DNA of 64,000 nucleotides, from NCBI GenBank assembly GCA_950097015.1, contig CATNEN010000039.1, positions 7,022,501 to 7,086,500 of the forward strand. The letters are read 5' to 3'. Made by a program: the position numbers and the translations under genes. Below, one piece after another: positions 10,781 through 22,689 of this stretch. Source of the stretch: Macrostomum hystrix (lineage: Eukaryota > Platyhelminthes > Macrostomidae). The notes under the pieces were generated by a model, which worked only from the letters and a program-made list of their open reading frames with translations, was not told the DNA's origin and searched no databases. How positions within the stretch are numbered: the stretch's first letter is position 1; the number at the start of each line of letters is the position of its first letter.

Positions 10781-11338
10781 CCGCCGCCCTTTATTTCGGC
10801 TTAAAGCTTACCACTGTTTAAACTAATAATGGGAGACACAACAAAACAATAGGGCCACAATTATTTTATTTCCGGAATTATTAGGAGTGAAAATTCACGC
10901 TACTCTGTTGCTCTTTGTGTTGCTCTCTGCTGCTCTAAGTAGGCTCTTTGTTTTTTTTACATAATGCTACCTCATCCGTGAAATAAGAGTGTAGTTGGAA
11001 CTAACTCAGTCAATTCATGTTTGCTAGCCGAACTCACAAAAGGTGAGAAACGAAGAGAAAGAAGACGAAAGAATTTATTTTGAACATTACACTGATGCAA
11101 CGTACAATATTAGAACAACGCCATTTGATTGGCTGGGGTTAAAACACACAGAAATGAGCTAGCAAGAATGTACACAAGGTAGAGGTAGGCAGACAGCTTG
11201 AAAGGGTGCACAGCTGAGAGAGAGAGACACTGCAGAACAACTGCAATAACACGAAAGCACAACCCAACTTGAGAAACAAGCAAGGCAAAGCCAGATTGTG
11301 TAGTTCAAGGAGGTCAGCTGCAATCTCGGCAGCTGCAA
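10781..11338. other. spacer, no gene recognised
   Basis: Noncoding. It includes a tgctctn-rich simple stretch near 10900-10950. The part next to 11339 should hold the 3'UTR of the first methyltransferase gene. Confidence 0.45.
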
Positions 11339-11989
11339 CTAGCCAAAAGTCAGAAATACGGTCCCGTCGCCAGCTTTGACGCACCGGAATCCGAACCTCG
11401 TCAGCTGCCGCACCTGCCCTATGTCGTTGTCGATGATAAAGAGCTTGCTGCCTTCGTCTTGCCGGAGCAGCTGCGGCAGCTGCTTTTTCACAAAATTCAT
11501 CTTGGTCCTGACCTCAGCAAAGCTCAGAACGATAAAGTCAAAGTGCTGGTCGGAGTCCCAGATTTTATCTGCGTACTCTTCCATGCTGATGTCTATTTCA
11601 AAGCATACCTGAAATGTCTTGACTGGGCCTTCTTTCTTGATGGCAGTAGCCTGCCTGTAGAATGACTCCCATGGCCAGTCAAAAAGATCCACTCCGGTGA
11701 GCCGGATGTCAAAACCTTCAAGATCCTCCGCCTCGCAGACGGACTGGAAGACGTCCATTACAGCCAGCAGGTCGCTACCCGGACCGCAGCCCAGCGACAG
11801 GACCTCGAAGCTGACCCTGTCAGTTGACATGATCGCGGAGTGCATCTCCTGCTCGATGAAGCTGCTCACCAGTCGTCGCTTATTGCCCAGCTCGAACTTT
11901 GTGTACGCCCTGCGAAAGGCAGGTTTCTTGAAGAAATCCAGATTGCCTTTGTTGCTACTCTTGCACCACTGACTGTATGTGTAAGTCAT
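11339..11989 (-). CDS. class I SAM-dependent methyltransferase-like protein, paralogue 1
   Basis: A 216-residue intronless frame. Residues 63-73 (V-L-S-L-G-C-G-P-G-S-D) match motif I of Rossmann-fold methyltransferases, which binds S-adenosylmethionine. G-V-D-L-F-D-W is the acidic end of the second strand (motif II), and F-D-F-I-V-L-S-F-A-E-V lies at the motif IV position. A helical N-terminal part precedes motif I. I cannot assign a substrate family. The length equals little more than the core fold, so a small-molecule or protein substrate is possible. A paralogue lies 1.2 kb upstream on the same strand, at 13195-13860. Confidence 0.8.
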   Translation of the reverse strand: MTYTYSQWCKSSNKGNLDFFKKPAFRRAYTKFELGNKRRLVSSFIEQEMHSAIMSTDRVSFEVLSLGCGPGSDLLAVMDVFQSVCEAEDLEGFDIRLTGVDLFDWPWESFYRQATAIKKEGPVKTFQVCFEIDISMEEYADKIWDSDQHFDFIVLSFAEVRTKMNFVKKQLPQLLRQDEGSKLFIIDNDIGQVRQLTRFGFRCVKAGDGTVFLTFG

Positions 11990-13194
11990 GCTGGCAGGCT
12001 ATCTCGAGCACCGCCAGAGAATATAGGGAGCATAGCTGATCTCCACATTTATTGGGCTTAAGTGTACAATGGGCAGAATGTGCAGTTGTATTTTTAGCTA
12101 TGACCTATTAGCTAGAAATTTGAGCTCAAAGAAAAGTTCTTAATTTGGGCCATGGGTTGAATGCCAAAATCTTCCTTAAACGTTACTATCCTACTTTCAG
12201 TTTTCTGGCCGGTGAGAATGCATTCAGCAGCTCTTCATAATAATAAACAAAATCTCACGCCAGACGAGAGGGAACTCATTTATCGTGCTCATTTTTCCGC
12301 TTATTTACAAATTTGTTAATTTATTAGGCTAGCAAGCAACTATTCAAATTTGCAAGGAAAACATGCGGCATGTACATTTTTCAGACAAGCATACACATCA
12401 TTCCAACCTAGAACGAGCATATACTACTTCCATGTTCATCACAAAAACAATATGATGACTTTTGGAATTATAGTTTGACCATTCTTGGGACGATGCTTGG
12501 GATGATTCTTGTTGTGATTCATAGGGTTATTCTTGTGATGATTCTTGTGAAGTGTATTTGAAACAGCGAACCTGCCTTCTGATCTCCTGTCTCCCTTCTT
12601 ATTTTCATTTTTTCAAAAAGCTAATAACCACGAGAAAAACATGCAATTAAATGAGCAAATTTTCGGCAAGGAAGATTTAACCAATAAATGCTCAGTGCGC
12701 TGCCACTGGGAGTCCAGCTCTGAAATTTGAGCATTTAAGCGAGTTAAAATGCAGCGGTGTTGAGTCCTTGCAAAGGCTTTACTTTGTGAATGTCAGCGCC
12801 ATTGTTCAGCCCCCTCACTCCTTGGCTCATTGTACAATGAACTCTTGAGTACAATGGCTGGGTCTCGCTACTCACCCCTGGTCTATAGAGTGCAGGGTTA
12901 TGGACAACATGGAACTAAGATGTGCGTCACCGATGCAGCGGAAAGAATACAATAGCTGGGAGTCACGGAGAGGCAAAGAGCAATGGACTGGCAAGAAGCT
13001 GTGTAGTACTAGAATATCTTTTATCTTCAAATCCAATGCCAACATCACATTTTTAATATCAGCAACAATACAAGACCACTTTTTGCATGTATTGAATTGA
13101 CACATTTTGTTTTCAGTGTATTTTGAATACATTGAGCACAGACTGACCACGAATCGCTAAGGAGGAAGTTAAAACGTGCCGCTGCAATCTCAAA
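11990..13194. other. spacer between the methyltransferase paralogues
   Basis: No exon recognised. A short imperfect tandem of gatgattcttgt-like units occurs near 12485-12555. The region must contain the 3'UTR of paralogue 2 and the promoter of paralogue 1. Confidence 0.45.
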
Positions 13195-13860
13195 TTAGCT
13201 TCGCTTTAACATAAGGCCCACAGTTTTGAAATGAAAATGTCCGATGATCTGGTAACCAAAATTCGTCAGCTCCCGCACCGGCCTGATGTAATTGTCGATC
13301 ACGAAAATCCTGCTGCCTTCGTCTCGCAGTAGCCGCGGCAGCCGCTTAGCCACAAAGTCAATCTTTGACTTAACCTCAGCGAAGCTCAGAATGATGAAGT
13401 CGAAGCACTTATCATCGGTGTTCCAGATTTCATTGAAATACTGTTCCATGTCCTGTTTAACAAAGTAGGACTCGTTAGACACCTTGATCAGACCCCGAGC
13501 TTCAATAGCAGATTGCTGCGCTCGAAATGCACCACGTGACGTCGACCAGTCATTGTGGTCGACACCGGTGACCTTAACATTAAGACGTCCCATTGTTGTG
13601 CCGACTGACTGAAGCACCTGCATCGTAGCCAGCATGTCAGTGCCTGGACCGCAGCCCAGCGACAGAACTCTGTAGCTGGTCCTGCTGGTTGACATGATAG
13701 CGGCGCTCATCTCCCTCTTGATCAGGCGGAGCACCATTTTCTTCTTCTTTGTCAGCTGAGAGCGGGCATAGTATCTGCGGAAATCTTCATCTGACCAGAA
13801 TATTTCGCTACCTTTGTCTTTTGACATCAGCCACTCCATGTAGATGGCAGGCGCAGACAT
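13195..13860 (-). CDS. class I SAM-dependent methyltransferase-like protein, paralogue 2
   Basis: A 221-residue intronless frame, clearly paralogous to 11339-11989. It shares S-A-I-M-S-T or A-A-I-M-S-T before motif I, V-L-S-L-G-C-G-P-G-T-D at about 65-75, G-V-D-H-N-D-W, F-D-F-I-I-L-S-F-A-E-V and a late F-V-I-D-N-Y strand. The N-terminus differs most. All the motif I glycines are intact, so it probably binds S-adenosylmethionine. Tandem arrangement on one strand indicates a local duplication. Divergence at the protein level is high, so the duplication is much older than that of the neighbouring lectins. Confidence 0.8.
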   Translation of the reverse strand: MSAPAIYMEWLMSKDKGSEIFWSDEDFRRYYARSQLTKKKKMVLRLIKREMSAAIMSTSRTSYRVLSLGCGPGTDMLATMQVLQSVGTTMGRLNVKVTGVDHNDWSTSRGAFRAQQSAIEARGLIKVSNESYFVKQDMEQYFNEIWNTDDKCFDFIILSFAEVKSKIDFVAKRLPRLLRDEGSRIFVIDNYIRPVRELTNFGYQIIGHFHFKTVGLMLKRS

Positions 13861-14521
13861 TTTTCAAGGATGATTTTTCATATAGTAGGGCATTTAGCAA
13901 AACGGTGGTATTCACCAGAACCCTTCACTACAAACCGGCGGTGAAGCGCTTCCTATATTATACTGGAATTGTATTGGCTGCTCGTGTCGTCGGAATTTCC
14001 ATGGAAAACCCATCGCATCTACGAGTATTTTTAACAACTGAACCTCAGCTATACATCGATAAAATCCCACAATCCTTTTGAACTAGTATATTGTGTACCC
14101 GATTTTTGGAAACAATAAAAGCTGGAAGATCGTTTATCTTTAAACTTCTACTGTTATGATGAGCGCAGTGCTGTTCATTGGAGCAGGAATAATATATTAA
14201 GGTAATAGAATGGCACTTGAAATGCGTGTGCATTATAATACGAGCGTATATGCGAGTATTTAGCTCGTAGAATATGAAGAAAAATGACAGAACCAACATT
14301 TATTAATTTCTTGTCAATGCTTTCCAACCTAAGCGCTCATGATCAGAGCTTGTTTATTCAAAGAGAGAAAAAAAATGTCTTTATTCGCTAATTTTAAATT
14401 AAAGCTTAAGTGACAAGTCGATGGGCGTTCAATTGGGTGACCAAATTAATCGATGCCTGGCCGATTCGCGTGCCGCCTCCAGGTCCTGATAAATTAGCTT
14501 AGAACTGCTAAACAGAGACTC
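13861..14521. other. spacer, no gene recognised
   Basis: AT-rich, with short frames only. The last 100 bases lead into the gag-like fragment. Confidence 0.45.
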
Positions 14522-14956
14522 ATGAAGAAAATCCGCATCGATGGATCCAGTACTTCGAGTTCAGAGCTAAGCTCAACGACTGAAAGGACGGAACGAAGTG
14601 AGACGCCTTTCTGGCCCTGGTCGGATATTCAACCTCACCGACGCAGCACTGCCAGAAAAAGTCGAATCGAAGTCCAACGACAACCTGGTAGATTCCCCAG
14701 AGAAGCGAGTAACGGGCGAGAGAAGTCTGTGATCGCAAGCAGATGCGAGTTTCATAAGGCGAAGCAAAACAGCAGCGAAGACATCTTGGCCTATAGCCGG
14801 AGGTTGTTGTACCTCTCGGAAGAATGTGAATTCGCCGATAATATCGACCGCACTATCCAAGTAAGAAAAACGAAATTCATTTCACATCAACGAAAAATCA
14901 GCACAATCTATGTTTTTATGACTGAAATTGGCATCGTTACATGTTCAGGTCAATAG
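14522..14956 (+). pseudogene. retroelement gag-like fragment
   Basis: A 144-codon frame beginning with ATG. Residues ~65-115 (R-E-A-S-N-G-R-E-K, then E-D-I-L-A-Y-S-R-R-L, C-E-F and N-I-D-R-T-I) resemble the capsid part of Ty3/gypsy-like Gag proteins, where a similar C-E-F...N-I-D-R stretch is common. The rest is not recognisable and no zinc knuckle or pol follows. It could be a remnant of the gypsy family seen at 9960-10780, but the strand differs. Confidence 0.45.
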
Positions 14957-15165
14957 AGAGATGGACTATTGAACAATAACATCAAACCACCTGACAAATA
15001 AAGTCCCAATTTAATGTATCTTATTTTGATTTTTCTAATTACCATATCTCATTTTTTTCGAGCGTGTATTATTATTTACATACATATAATCTTACTCTTA
15101 ATCGTTATTCTTAATCATCGAAGTCTTGCAGCAGCGAAAGGTTGTTAAGAATTTTCAAGTGTCAT

Positions 15166-16462
15166 TCACTTGTCGAAACCAGGGTTCGCCTGCCCAGCCA
15201 TCACTGCGCTGTAGGAGGGCGGCGCCTCTGAGAACTGTGGGCTCGGCGATCCCATGGGGTACAGCTGCGGCGCCGGGTACCTCGGCTGGGCTGGGTAACT
15301 GCCGGGTGGCGCGATGGTCACTTGGGCGCTGGACACCACGACGGACGCGGGGCCCTGATTCACGCGCCTAGCCTGGACGCGTCGGTAATTAATATACGTG
15401 TAAATCCCGACAATCATGAGACCGAATACGAACAGAGAGACGCCGACGATGACCCAAGTCCAGAAACTGGAACTGGTCGTCACGCTAGGCCCGTAGGGTG
15501 TGTTAGGCACGCGGTAGAAGATGCTGGTGCCGCCTGGGGGCGCAGAGCAGGCGTACTTGTTCCTGTCGTCGCAATCGTCCATGTAAATAGCATACAAATA
15601 GTTCCTATCGTTGAATGTTGCACAGCGTTCGTACGAGTAGCAAGTGCTTGATGCACCGCCAGAGTTGCAACTTATCCCAGAGGTCCTGAAGAATAAAGAT
15701 TCTGGAAACCCCTGTTAAACTTAATAAGAAAGTCGAAACAATGTATCGTCACAAAAACTCACTGGCGACTTTAAAACAAATAACTCACCAGAACTGACGA
15801 GTGCCATCCAGCCAGTAGTATTGGAATCTACTTAATCGATCCGTCAGTCCGATCCACGTGTAGGACGACCTGAGACTGCTGGGCAGCATCCTCATGAACG
15901 ATTTGATATCATTGGAATACGAAAGAGGCACATGCAGCAGATTTGACCGCATGCTGTTGCATGCGTTCTGAGCATCGAAATAATTGTAATACGTTACACT
16001 GCCTGTTCCGTAGCAGGTGTTGAACTGGTTCAGGTACGTCCAACCTGGCGGACAGCCATTCAGATCCAATGCTCGGACTCGAATGGTGACGCCCTCGCTG
16101 TTCGATTGATCGCCAGTGGCGTCGAAGCGAACTTTCAAGAACTTCGACGGCGTCATGATGCTGGTCTGGAAGTCTCGAATGCTCGAGCCCGAGAACAGCA
16201 CCTGATCTCCTGAGCTGATGGTGAACACTGCCGAGCTCAACTTGAACGACTGCACCTCGACAAAGAATGCGCGGTTCGGCGACTCGGCGTTGAACTCACA
16301 GCTGAGACCGGACGAGTAGGCGGCCTCGTTCGGGCGTCTGGTTGTCAGGTAGAAGTCCGTGAGAGACGAGCTGACTGTGGTCGGCGAGTCGGGGCTGCAG
16401 TAGAAGCGATGCTCGGCCGCAGCGGCGACCACGAGACAGGCCAGCAGGACCAGTTTTTGCAT
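15166..16462 (-). CDS. membrane C-type lectin with CUB-like domain, copy B
   Basis: CDS is complement(join(15166..15685, 15789..16462)), 397 residues. Every exon and intron boundary is offset from copy A by exactly 7234 bp. It has the same domains in the same positions: signal peptide, CUB-like domain, C-type lectin domain, single transmembrane helix, and a tail with P-P-S-Y. Only about a dozen bases differ over 1.3 kb, mostly in the proline-rich tail and around residue 145, and the 103 bp intron looks identical. Outside the gene the two loci are much more diverged. Both copies are intact, so both are presumably expressed. Confidence 0.9.
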
Positions 16463-16529
16463 GCTGCAATCTGAGGACTTGGATTTTCACTTGTTGAGTA
16501 CTCTTGCAATATTTTCTTGCGACTCTGTC

Positions 16530-16535
16530 TTATAA
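16530..16535 (-). promoter_or_regulatory. possible TATA box of lectin copy B
   Basis: TTATAA about 70 bases before the start codon, matching the spacing at copy A. Confidence 0.3.
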
Positions 16536-17189
16536 CGACAAAGTGTACAGTTTAGTTTTTTGGCCGTTTCGCCCAGTCGTCGATGCAATTTTTGTGGGCC
16601 TGCGATTAGATAAGCACTCATGCTTAGGCTTAGGCTCTCTTGACACCAATACTGTAATATCCAAAAACCAATGGACTTTGGTTATATTACTGTGGTCACA
16701 GATAAGGGGAAAAAATTCTATTTTTCTTTGCATGACGCACTGAGCTTTAGTTTGTTTCCTAAGCAGTACCAGCAGTAATGCTGATAATAAGTCAAGGTCT
16801 TATGTGACATAAAATTTCATGCGCACAGTCTGCAGTATGGCAAATTGACGCTTCAGGATTGCTGTCCTATCAACGCATCTGTAATTGTGATAGGGTCACC
16901 TGATCAAGCAGGTGAATCATGTGTGCACGTCTTCACATTGACTCAGCAAGTTTTTTTCCCGATATTCGAAGGCGAAGCTATTATCCTAAGCTTCTGGCGA
17001 ACAAAAACGACGTGGTGCAATTTAAAATGTCATTACCATGCATGGAGCATAACTATTCTTCGTTTTCTAATACGAGTGTAGCTCGTACTTCGAGTATAAA
17101 TTTGAACAAGATAACTTGCTACATACGATCCATGATAACTCACATGAACAATAGCTTCCCACTATTTGATGACAACGGCACATACGTCG
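16536..17189. other. upstream flank of lectin copy B
   Basis: Noncoding and partly homologous to 9308-9712, but with many substitutions and indels. The 3' part leads into the large minisatellite. Confidence 0.55.
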
Positions 17190-19360
17190 GTAAAATCTAC
17201 AGACAGGTTAGTAATCGCAAGAGACAGTTTAGTGACAGATGCGTACAGTTCACCAAAAATACATTGGGTGGGTACAGCTAGACACATAGACACAATCAAA
17301 TACTGGTTGGTAATCGCCAGGCCCGTTATCTAACGGCTGCGTGCAGTTCGACAAAACATACGCTGTTTGGTAATAATGAGAGACAGTTCGGTAACAGCTG
17401 AGACAGTTGAGTAACCGCTAGAGATAGATTAGTAACCGCTAGAGACAGATTAGTAACAGTAGAGACAGTTGAGTAACCGCTAGACAGATTAGTAACAGTA
17501 GAGACAGTCTAGTAACCGCTAGAGACAGATTAGTAACAGTAGAGACAGTCTAGTAACAGCTATAGACAGATTAGTAACAGTAGAGACAGTCTAGTAACAG
17601 CTGAGACAGTCTAGTAACAGCTGAGACAGTTTAGTAACAGTAGAGACAGTCTAGTAACAGTAGAGACAGATTAGTAACAGTAGAGACAGTCTAGTAACAG
17701 TAGAGACCGTCTAGTAACAGCTGAGACAGTCTAGTAACAGTAGAGCCAGACAAGTAACAGCTGATACAGTCTAGTAACAGTAGAGACAGTCTAGTAACAG
17801 TAGAGACAGTCTAGTAACAGCTGAGACAGTTGAGTAACCGCTAGAGACAGTTGAGTAACCGCTAGAGACAGATTAGTAACAGCTGAGACAGTTTAGTAAC
17901 AGTAGAGACAGTCTAGTAATAGTAGAGACAGTCTAGAAACAGTAGAGACAGATTAGTAACAGTAGAGACCGTCTAGTAACAGCTGAGACAGTCTAGTAAC
18001 AGCTGAGACAGTCTAGTAACAGCTGAGACAGTTTAGTAACAGTACAGACAGTCTAGTAACAGTAGAGACAGTTTAGTAACAGTACAGACAGTCTAGTAAC
18101 AGCTTAGACAGTTTAGTAACAGTAGAGACAGTCTAGTAACAGTAGAGACAGTCTAGTAACAGTAGAGACAGTCTAGTAACAGCTGAGACAGTCTAGTAAC
18201 AGCTGAGACAGTTTAGTAACAGTACAGACAGTTTAGTAACAGTACAGACAGTCTGGTAACTGCTGAGACAGTTGAGTAACCGCTAGAGACAGATTAGTAA
18301 CAGTAGAGACAGTCTAGTAACAGTAGAGACAGTCTAGTAACAGTAGAGACAGTCTAGTAACAGCTGAGACAGTCTAGTAACAGTAGAGACCGTCTAGTAA
18401 CAGCTGAGACAGTCTAGTAACAGCTGAGACAGTTTAGTAACAGTACAGACAGTCTAGTAACAGTAGAGACAGTTTAGTAACAGTACAGACAGTCTTGTAA
18501 CAGCTTAGACAGTTTAGTAACAGTAGAGACAGTCTAGTAACAGTAGAGACAGTCTAGTAACAGTAGAGACAGTTTAGTAACAGCTGAGACAGTCTAGTAA
18601 CAGCTGAGACAGTTTAGTAACAGTACAGACAGTTTAGTAACAGTACAGACAGTCTGGTAACTGCTGAGACAGTTGAGTAACCGCTAGAGACAGATTAGTA
18701 ACAGTAGAGACAGTCTGGTAACAGTAGAGACAGTTAAGTAACAGTTAGTAACAGTAGAGACAGTCTAGTAACAGTAGAGACAGTCTAGTAACAGTAGAGA
18801 CAGTTTAGTAACAGTACAGACAGTCTAGTAACAGTAGAGACAGTCTAGTAACAGTAGAGACCGTCTAGTAACAGCTAGAGACAGTTTAGTAACATAAGAG
18901 CCAGTCTAGTAACAGCTGAGACAGTTGAGTAACAGCTAGAGACAGATTAGTAACAGCTAGAGATAGATTAGTAACAGCTGAGACAGTTTAGTAAAAGTAG
19001 AGACCGTCTAGTAACAGTAGAGACAGTCTAGTAACAGCTGAGACAGTTGAGTAACCGCTAGAGACAGTTTAGTAACAGCTAGAGACAGTTGAGTAACCGC
19101 TAGACACAGTTTAGTAACCGCTAGAGACAGTTTAGTAACAGCTAGAGACAGGTTAGTAACAGCTGAGACAGTTGAGTAACCGCTAGAGACAGTTTAGTAA
19201 CAGCTAGAGTCAGATTAGTAACAGCTAGAGATAGATTAGTAACAGCTGAGACAGTTTAGTAACAGCTAGAGACAGTTTAGTAACAGCTGAGACAGTTGAG
19301 TAACAGCTAGACAGAGTTATGTATCAGCCAGAAACAGTTTAGTAACTGCTAAATACATTA
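17190..19360 (+). repeat. 2.1 kb minisatellite, unit about 20 bp
   Basis: Roughly a hundred tandem units, typified by agtaacagtagagacagtct with variants such as agtaaccgctagagacag and agtaacagctgagacagt. Units are 18-20 bp. The first few hundred bases are degenerate, with spaced units such as gacagttcggtaacagctg, and the centre is the most regular. Blocks of several units recur (for example near 18000 and 18400), suggesting segmental expansion. The unit resembles the terminal repeat of the MITE-like element at 45865-46498. Confidence 0.95.
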
Positions 19361-20271
19361 CGGTAGTAGCTGTGTAAAGCTAGGTATCAAGTACGCACAG
19401 TCACAGAGACTAGGTTATGTTAAGAACATAAAAAAATCATGTATTAGTTTTTAAGAGAATACCTTTGAATCTCACGTAATTCAACGAGAGTTATAGCATG
19501 TGCCCCTATATTATTTTTCATAGAATATTTTGTGTCTGTCAACGCAAACAGACGATGTGGATAATCCTGCATGAGCTACAGAACACAACGTTAGGGACTT
19601 TGGTAACAGTTTCTTAAAATGAAGGACACAATTTTTAATAATAACTTTCTTGTTTGAAATTGATGATCGGCTTTAGAGGGTACAAATTCAGCATCGATAA
19701 TTTGGACATATGTTTAATCACTGCTTTGTATCACAATGCTTTGGTGCACTTTTTTTCCGATCGTTCATTGTCGCTGTCGAGCCGTACAATTCACATATCT
19801 TGATCCTGATGATCCAGGCGGAGAGAAGGGCATTCGAAGACGACCTTCATTCTTGTTATTTTATCAGAATAACAAACAAATTCATGATTTTGTTATTCTA
19901 AATATGAAAACAGACTGGCTTTCTTGAGTATTGGATTGTCAGGCTTGCTGTTTAAGATCATTAGATTGAACTGAAAGCAAAGCAGTTACAACACAAAAGT
20001 GCAATTTCAGTTCACAAAATATTATTTGTTAGAACTGATTGGTAATAAATTGAAGACGATTAAACTGTTAACCAGGGTTTCTAAACAAATTAGACAACTC
20101 CCATAAGTGTAAATTTGACCTTTTACATGAGAAACTGACTACATTGGAAGTAAAGTCGTAGTACAGGCGTCTGGATAAAGCAAAGCAACAATATGGATTG
20201 TATGCAAAAGTTGTAGTGCATAAACACAGTCCCAATTAGTTAAATGTTCGCATCGAAAGTTGACTTTGTTA
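19361..20271. other. spacer, no gene recognised
   Basis: AT-rich. It should include the 3'UTR of the third lectin. Short frames at 19710-19927 have no family resemblance. Confidence 0.45.
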
Positions 20272-21705
20272 TTAGTGGGTGAAACCAGAGTTCACCTGGA
20301 CACTGCCACCAGCTACTGCTGTGTCGTAAGTGGGCGGTGCGGTCGTGTATTGCGTGTACTGCGGGTAATGCGGATACTGCGGTCCTGAAGGATACGTCTG
20401 CTGCGCCGGGTAGCTGCCAGGCGACGGGCCCGTCACCTGGCCAGTAGACACGATCACTGAGTTCGCACCCTGAGCCAAGCGTCTAGCTCGAGCTCGACTT
20501 GAGTACACCCCGGCATAGATGCCCGCCACAATGAGACCGCCAACGAATATTACCGCGACGACGACACCCCAGACCCAAGACAGGTTAGTCGAGCTCGAGT
20601 AGTAGGTATACAGGTATGGCACGGGGTATTGACGGCTGGCGCCCCCAGGAGGCGAAGAGCAGGCGTATCTGTTCCTGTCACCGCAGTCGTCCATGTAAAT
20701 TGCGTAAGAGTAGCCACGGTCACTAAATGTACCGCACCGCTCGGATTGAAAGCAAGTGCTTGATAAACCGCCAGAGACGCAACTGATCTCGTAAGTCCTG
20801 AAGTAGGTTAGTTTAGTAAAAAGCGTTTTAAATTAAAAGGCGAAAAATAATCTCTATTACCAGGTTAATAATTCAAACTTCGAGTGCCTTCCAATGTGCA
20901 AGTTTTTAAAGCTTTTAAGCTTTTAAAAAAGCATAATTTTTTAAAGATAATTATGCAAGAGAAATAAATAATTTAAAAATTTTTGATTTTCGAGGGTACT
21001 AGCGAAATCGACAAAAAATCTAACATCACACCTGTATTGACGTGTGCCGTCCAGCCAGTAGTGTTGGAATCTACTTGATCGATCTGTCAGTCCGATCCAC
21101 GTGTAGTACGACCACAGACTACTCGGCAGCATCCGCATGAACGATTTGATATCATTGGAATACGAAAGAGGCACATGCAGCAGATTTGACCGCATGATGT
21201 TGCATGCTCGCTGTGCGTCAATATAGTTGTAATACGTTACACTGCCTGTTCCGTAGCACGTGTTGAACTGGTGCAGGTACGTCCAACCTGGCGGACAGCC
21301 ATTCAGATCCAATGCTCGGACTCGAATAGTGACCCCCTCGCTGTTCGACTGATCGCCAGTGGCGTCGAAGCGAACTTTCAAGAACTTCGACGGCGTCATG
21401 ATGCTGGTCTGGAAGTCTCGAATGCTCGAGCCCGAGAACAGCACCTGATCTCCTGAACTGATGGTGAACACTGCCGAGCTCACCTTGAACGACTGCACCT
21501 CGACAAAGAATGCGCGGTTCGGCGACTCGGCGTTGAACTCACAGCTGAGACCGGACGAGTAGGCGGCCTCGTTCGGGCGTCTGGTTGTCAGGTAGAAGTC
21601 CGTGAGAGACGAGCTGACTGTGGTCGGCGAGTCGGGGCTGCAGTAGAAGCGCTGCTCGGCCGCAACGGCGACCACGAGACAGGCCAGCAGGACCAGTTGT
21701 TGCAT
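20272..21705 (-). CDS. membrane C-type lectin with CUB-like domain, copy C
   Basis: CDS is complement(join(20272..20797, 21032..21705)), 399 residues, with a 234 bp intron of unrelated length and sequence to copies A and B. Exon 1 (signal peptide, CUB-like domain, first part of the lectin domain) is nearly identical to A and B. Exon 2, holding the end of the lectin domain, the stalk, a transmembrane helix (V-W-G-V-V-V-A-V-I-F-V-G-G) and the tail, is strongly diverged. The tail is Tyr/Pro/Gln-rich with repeated Y-P-H-Y and Y-T-Q-Y and ends with P-P-T-Y, so the PPxY motif is kept in spite of divergence. W-I-G-L and W-L-D-G are kept. The mixture suggests a recent conversion of exon 1 only. Confidence 0.88.
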
Positions 21706-22689
21706 GCTGTGCTTGCTGTAATGAGGCCTTTGTTTTGTATGAAATATTCTCTTTGAAATTAGTCCTTTTCAAGCTCTGGTCTCTCTTATCGGCCCCGGTC
21801 TGGCTATAGGTTTTTAGGAATTGGTTTTGTCGATAAGAAAAGAGGAGTTGGACTGCCCGCAGGTTTAACGCTTCTCTGTATGTGGTTGTTCTCAGTCGCA
21901 TTAAATATTTCGTTCGTTGCCATGTAACTCGCTTATCTAAGCAAAGAAGTTGCAGGAAAGCAGAGCTTTGCTGTACTTTTTTCTGCTCAACGATCAGGTG
22001 TAAAGCTGTCACAGTCAGTCCATGTTGCCCACCCTGTACTGCTGCCACCCTGTGCCTTGGTCCTGCCTGTCAGTTATTTGCCATTTATGCCCATTTTTAT
22101 ATTAGATTATACCAATGGTAAAGATTTTACTTATCTTTTCTTGCAAGTCCTTTTGTCACTGGATCGCGCGTGAGATAATTCTGTGTTTACCTTGCAGTTA
22201 AGCTCACGAGTTGGAATCCGCGGTCAGTCTACGTTAATTTGGTGCGCAGCTGAGGATATGAAGCAATTAGCACCATGGGGACAAACCTTCAAGGCGCAGG
22301 GACTGTAGACCGCCTGACGATGACAGATCGACTAACCCATAACTACGTGAAGGATTGCTGAAAGCTCTAAAAAAGCACCACTTCTAAAACAGTCGTGTTG
22401 AAACGTAAATGTGAAACTATTTTCCCTAGATTTAATCATTTAGTTGCAATGGCCTCGCCTCTGCTGCCTTTCATTTTGTTATGCTGTGGTGGTAGTAGAG
22501 ACAGCTAAGACCTGTACGCTGACGGACTTGCTCAAACAGAGCACACTGTAATGCCGATAAGATCAGCGATAATTTTGAGCCACCAATGCGCCACGCCGGC
22601 TGGGCCCATCAAAGCGAGCTTTCGCGTCAACAGTGACCGACTAACAACGCCTACGCAATGCCGAGTCCAACCGCCCGCCGCCGATGCAG
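21706..22689. other. upstream flank of lectin C and spacer
   Basis: No exon recognised. The sequence just upstream of the ATG does not resemble the promoters of copies A and B. Confidence 0.45.

Noticed and set aside
17190-19360. CRISPR-like appearance of regularly spaced units
   Set aside because: Units are directly adjacent with no unique spacers, and the genome is eukaryotic. It is a minisatellite.
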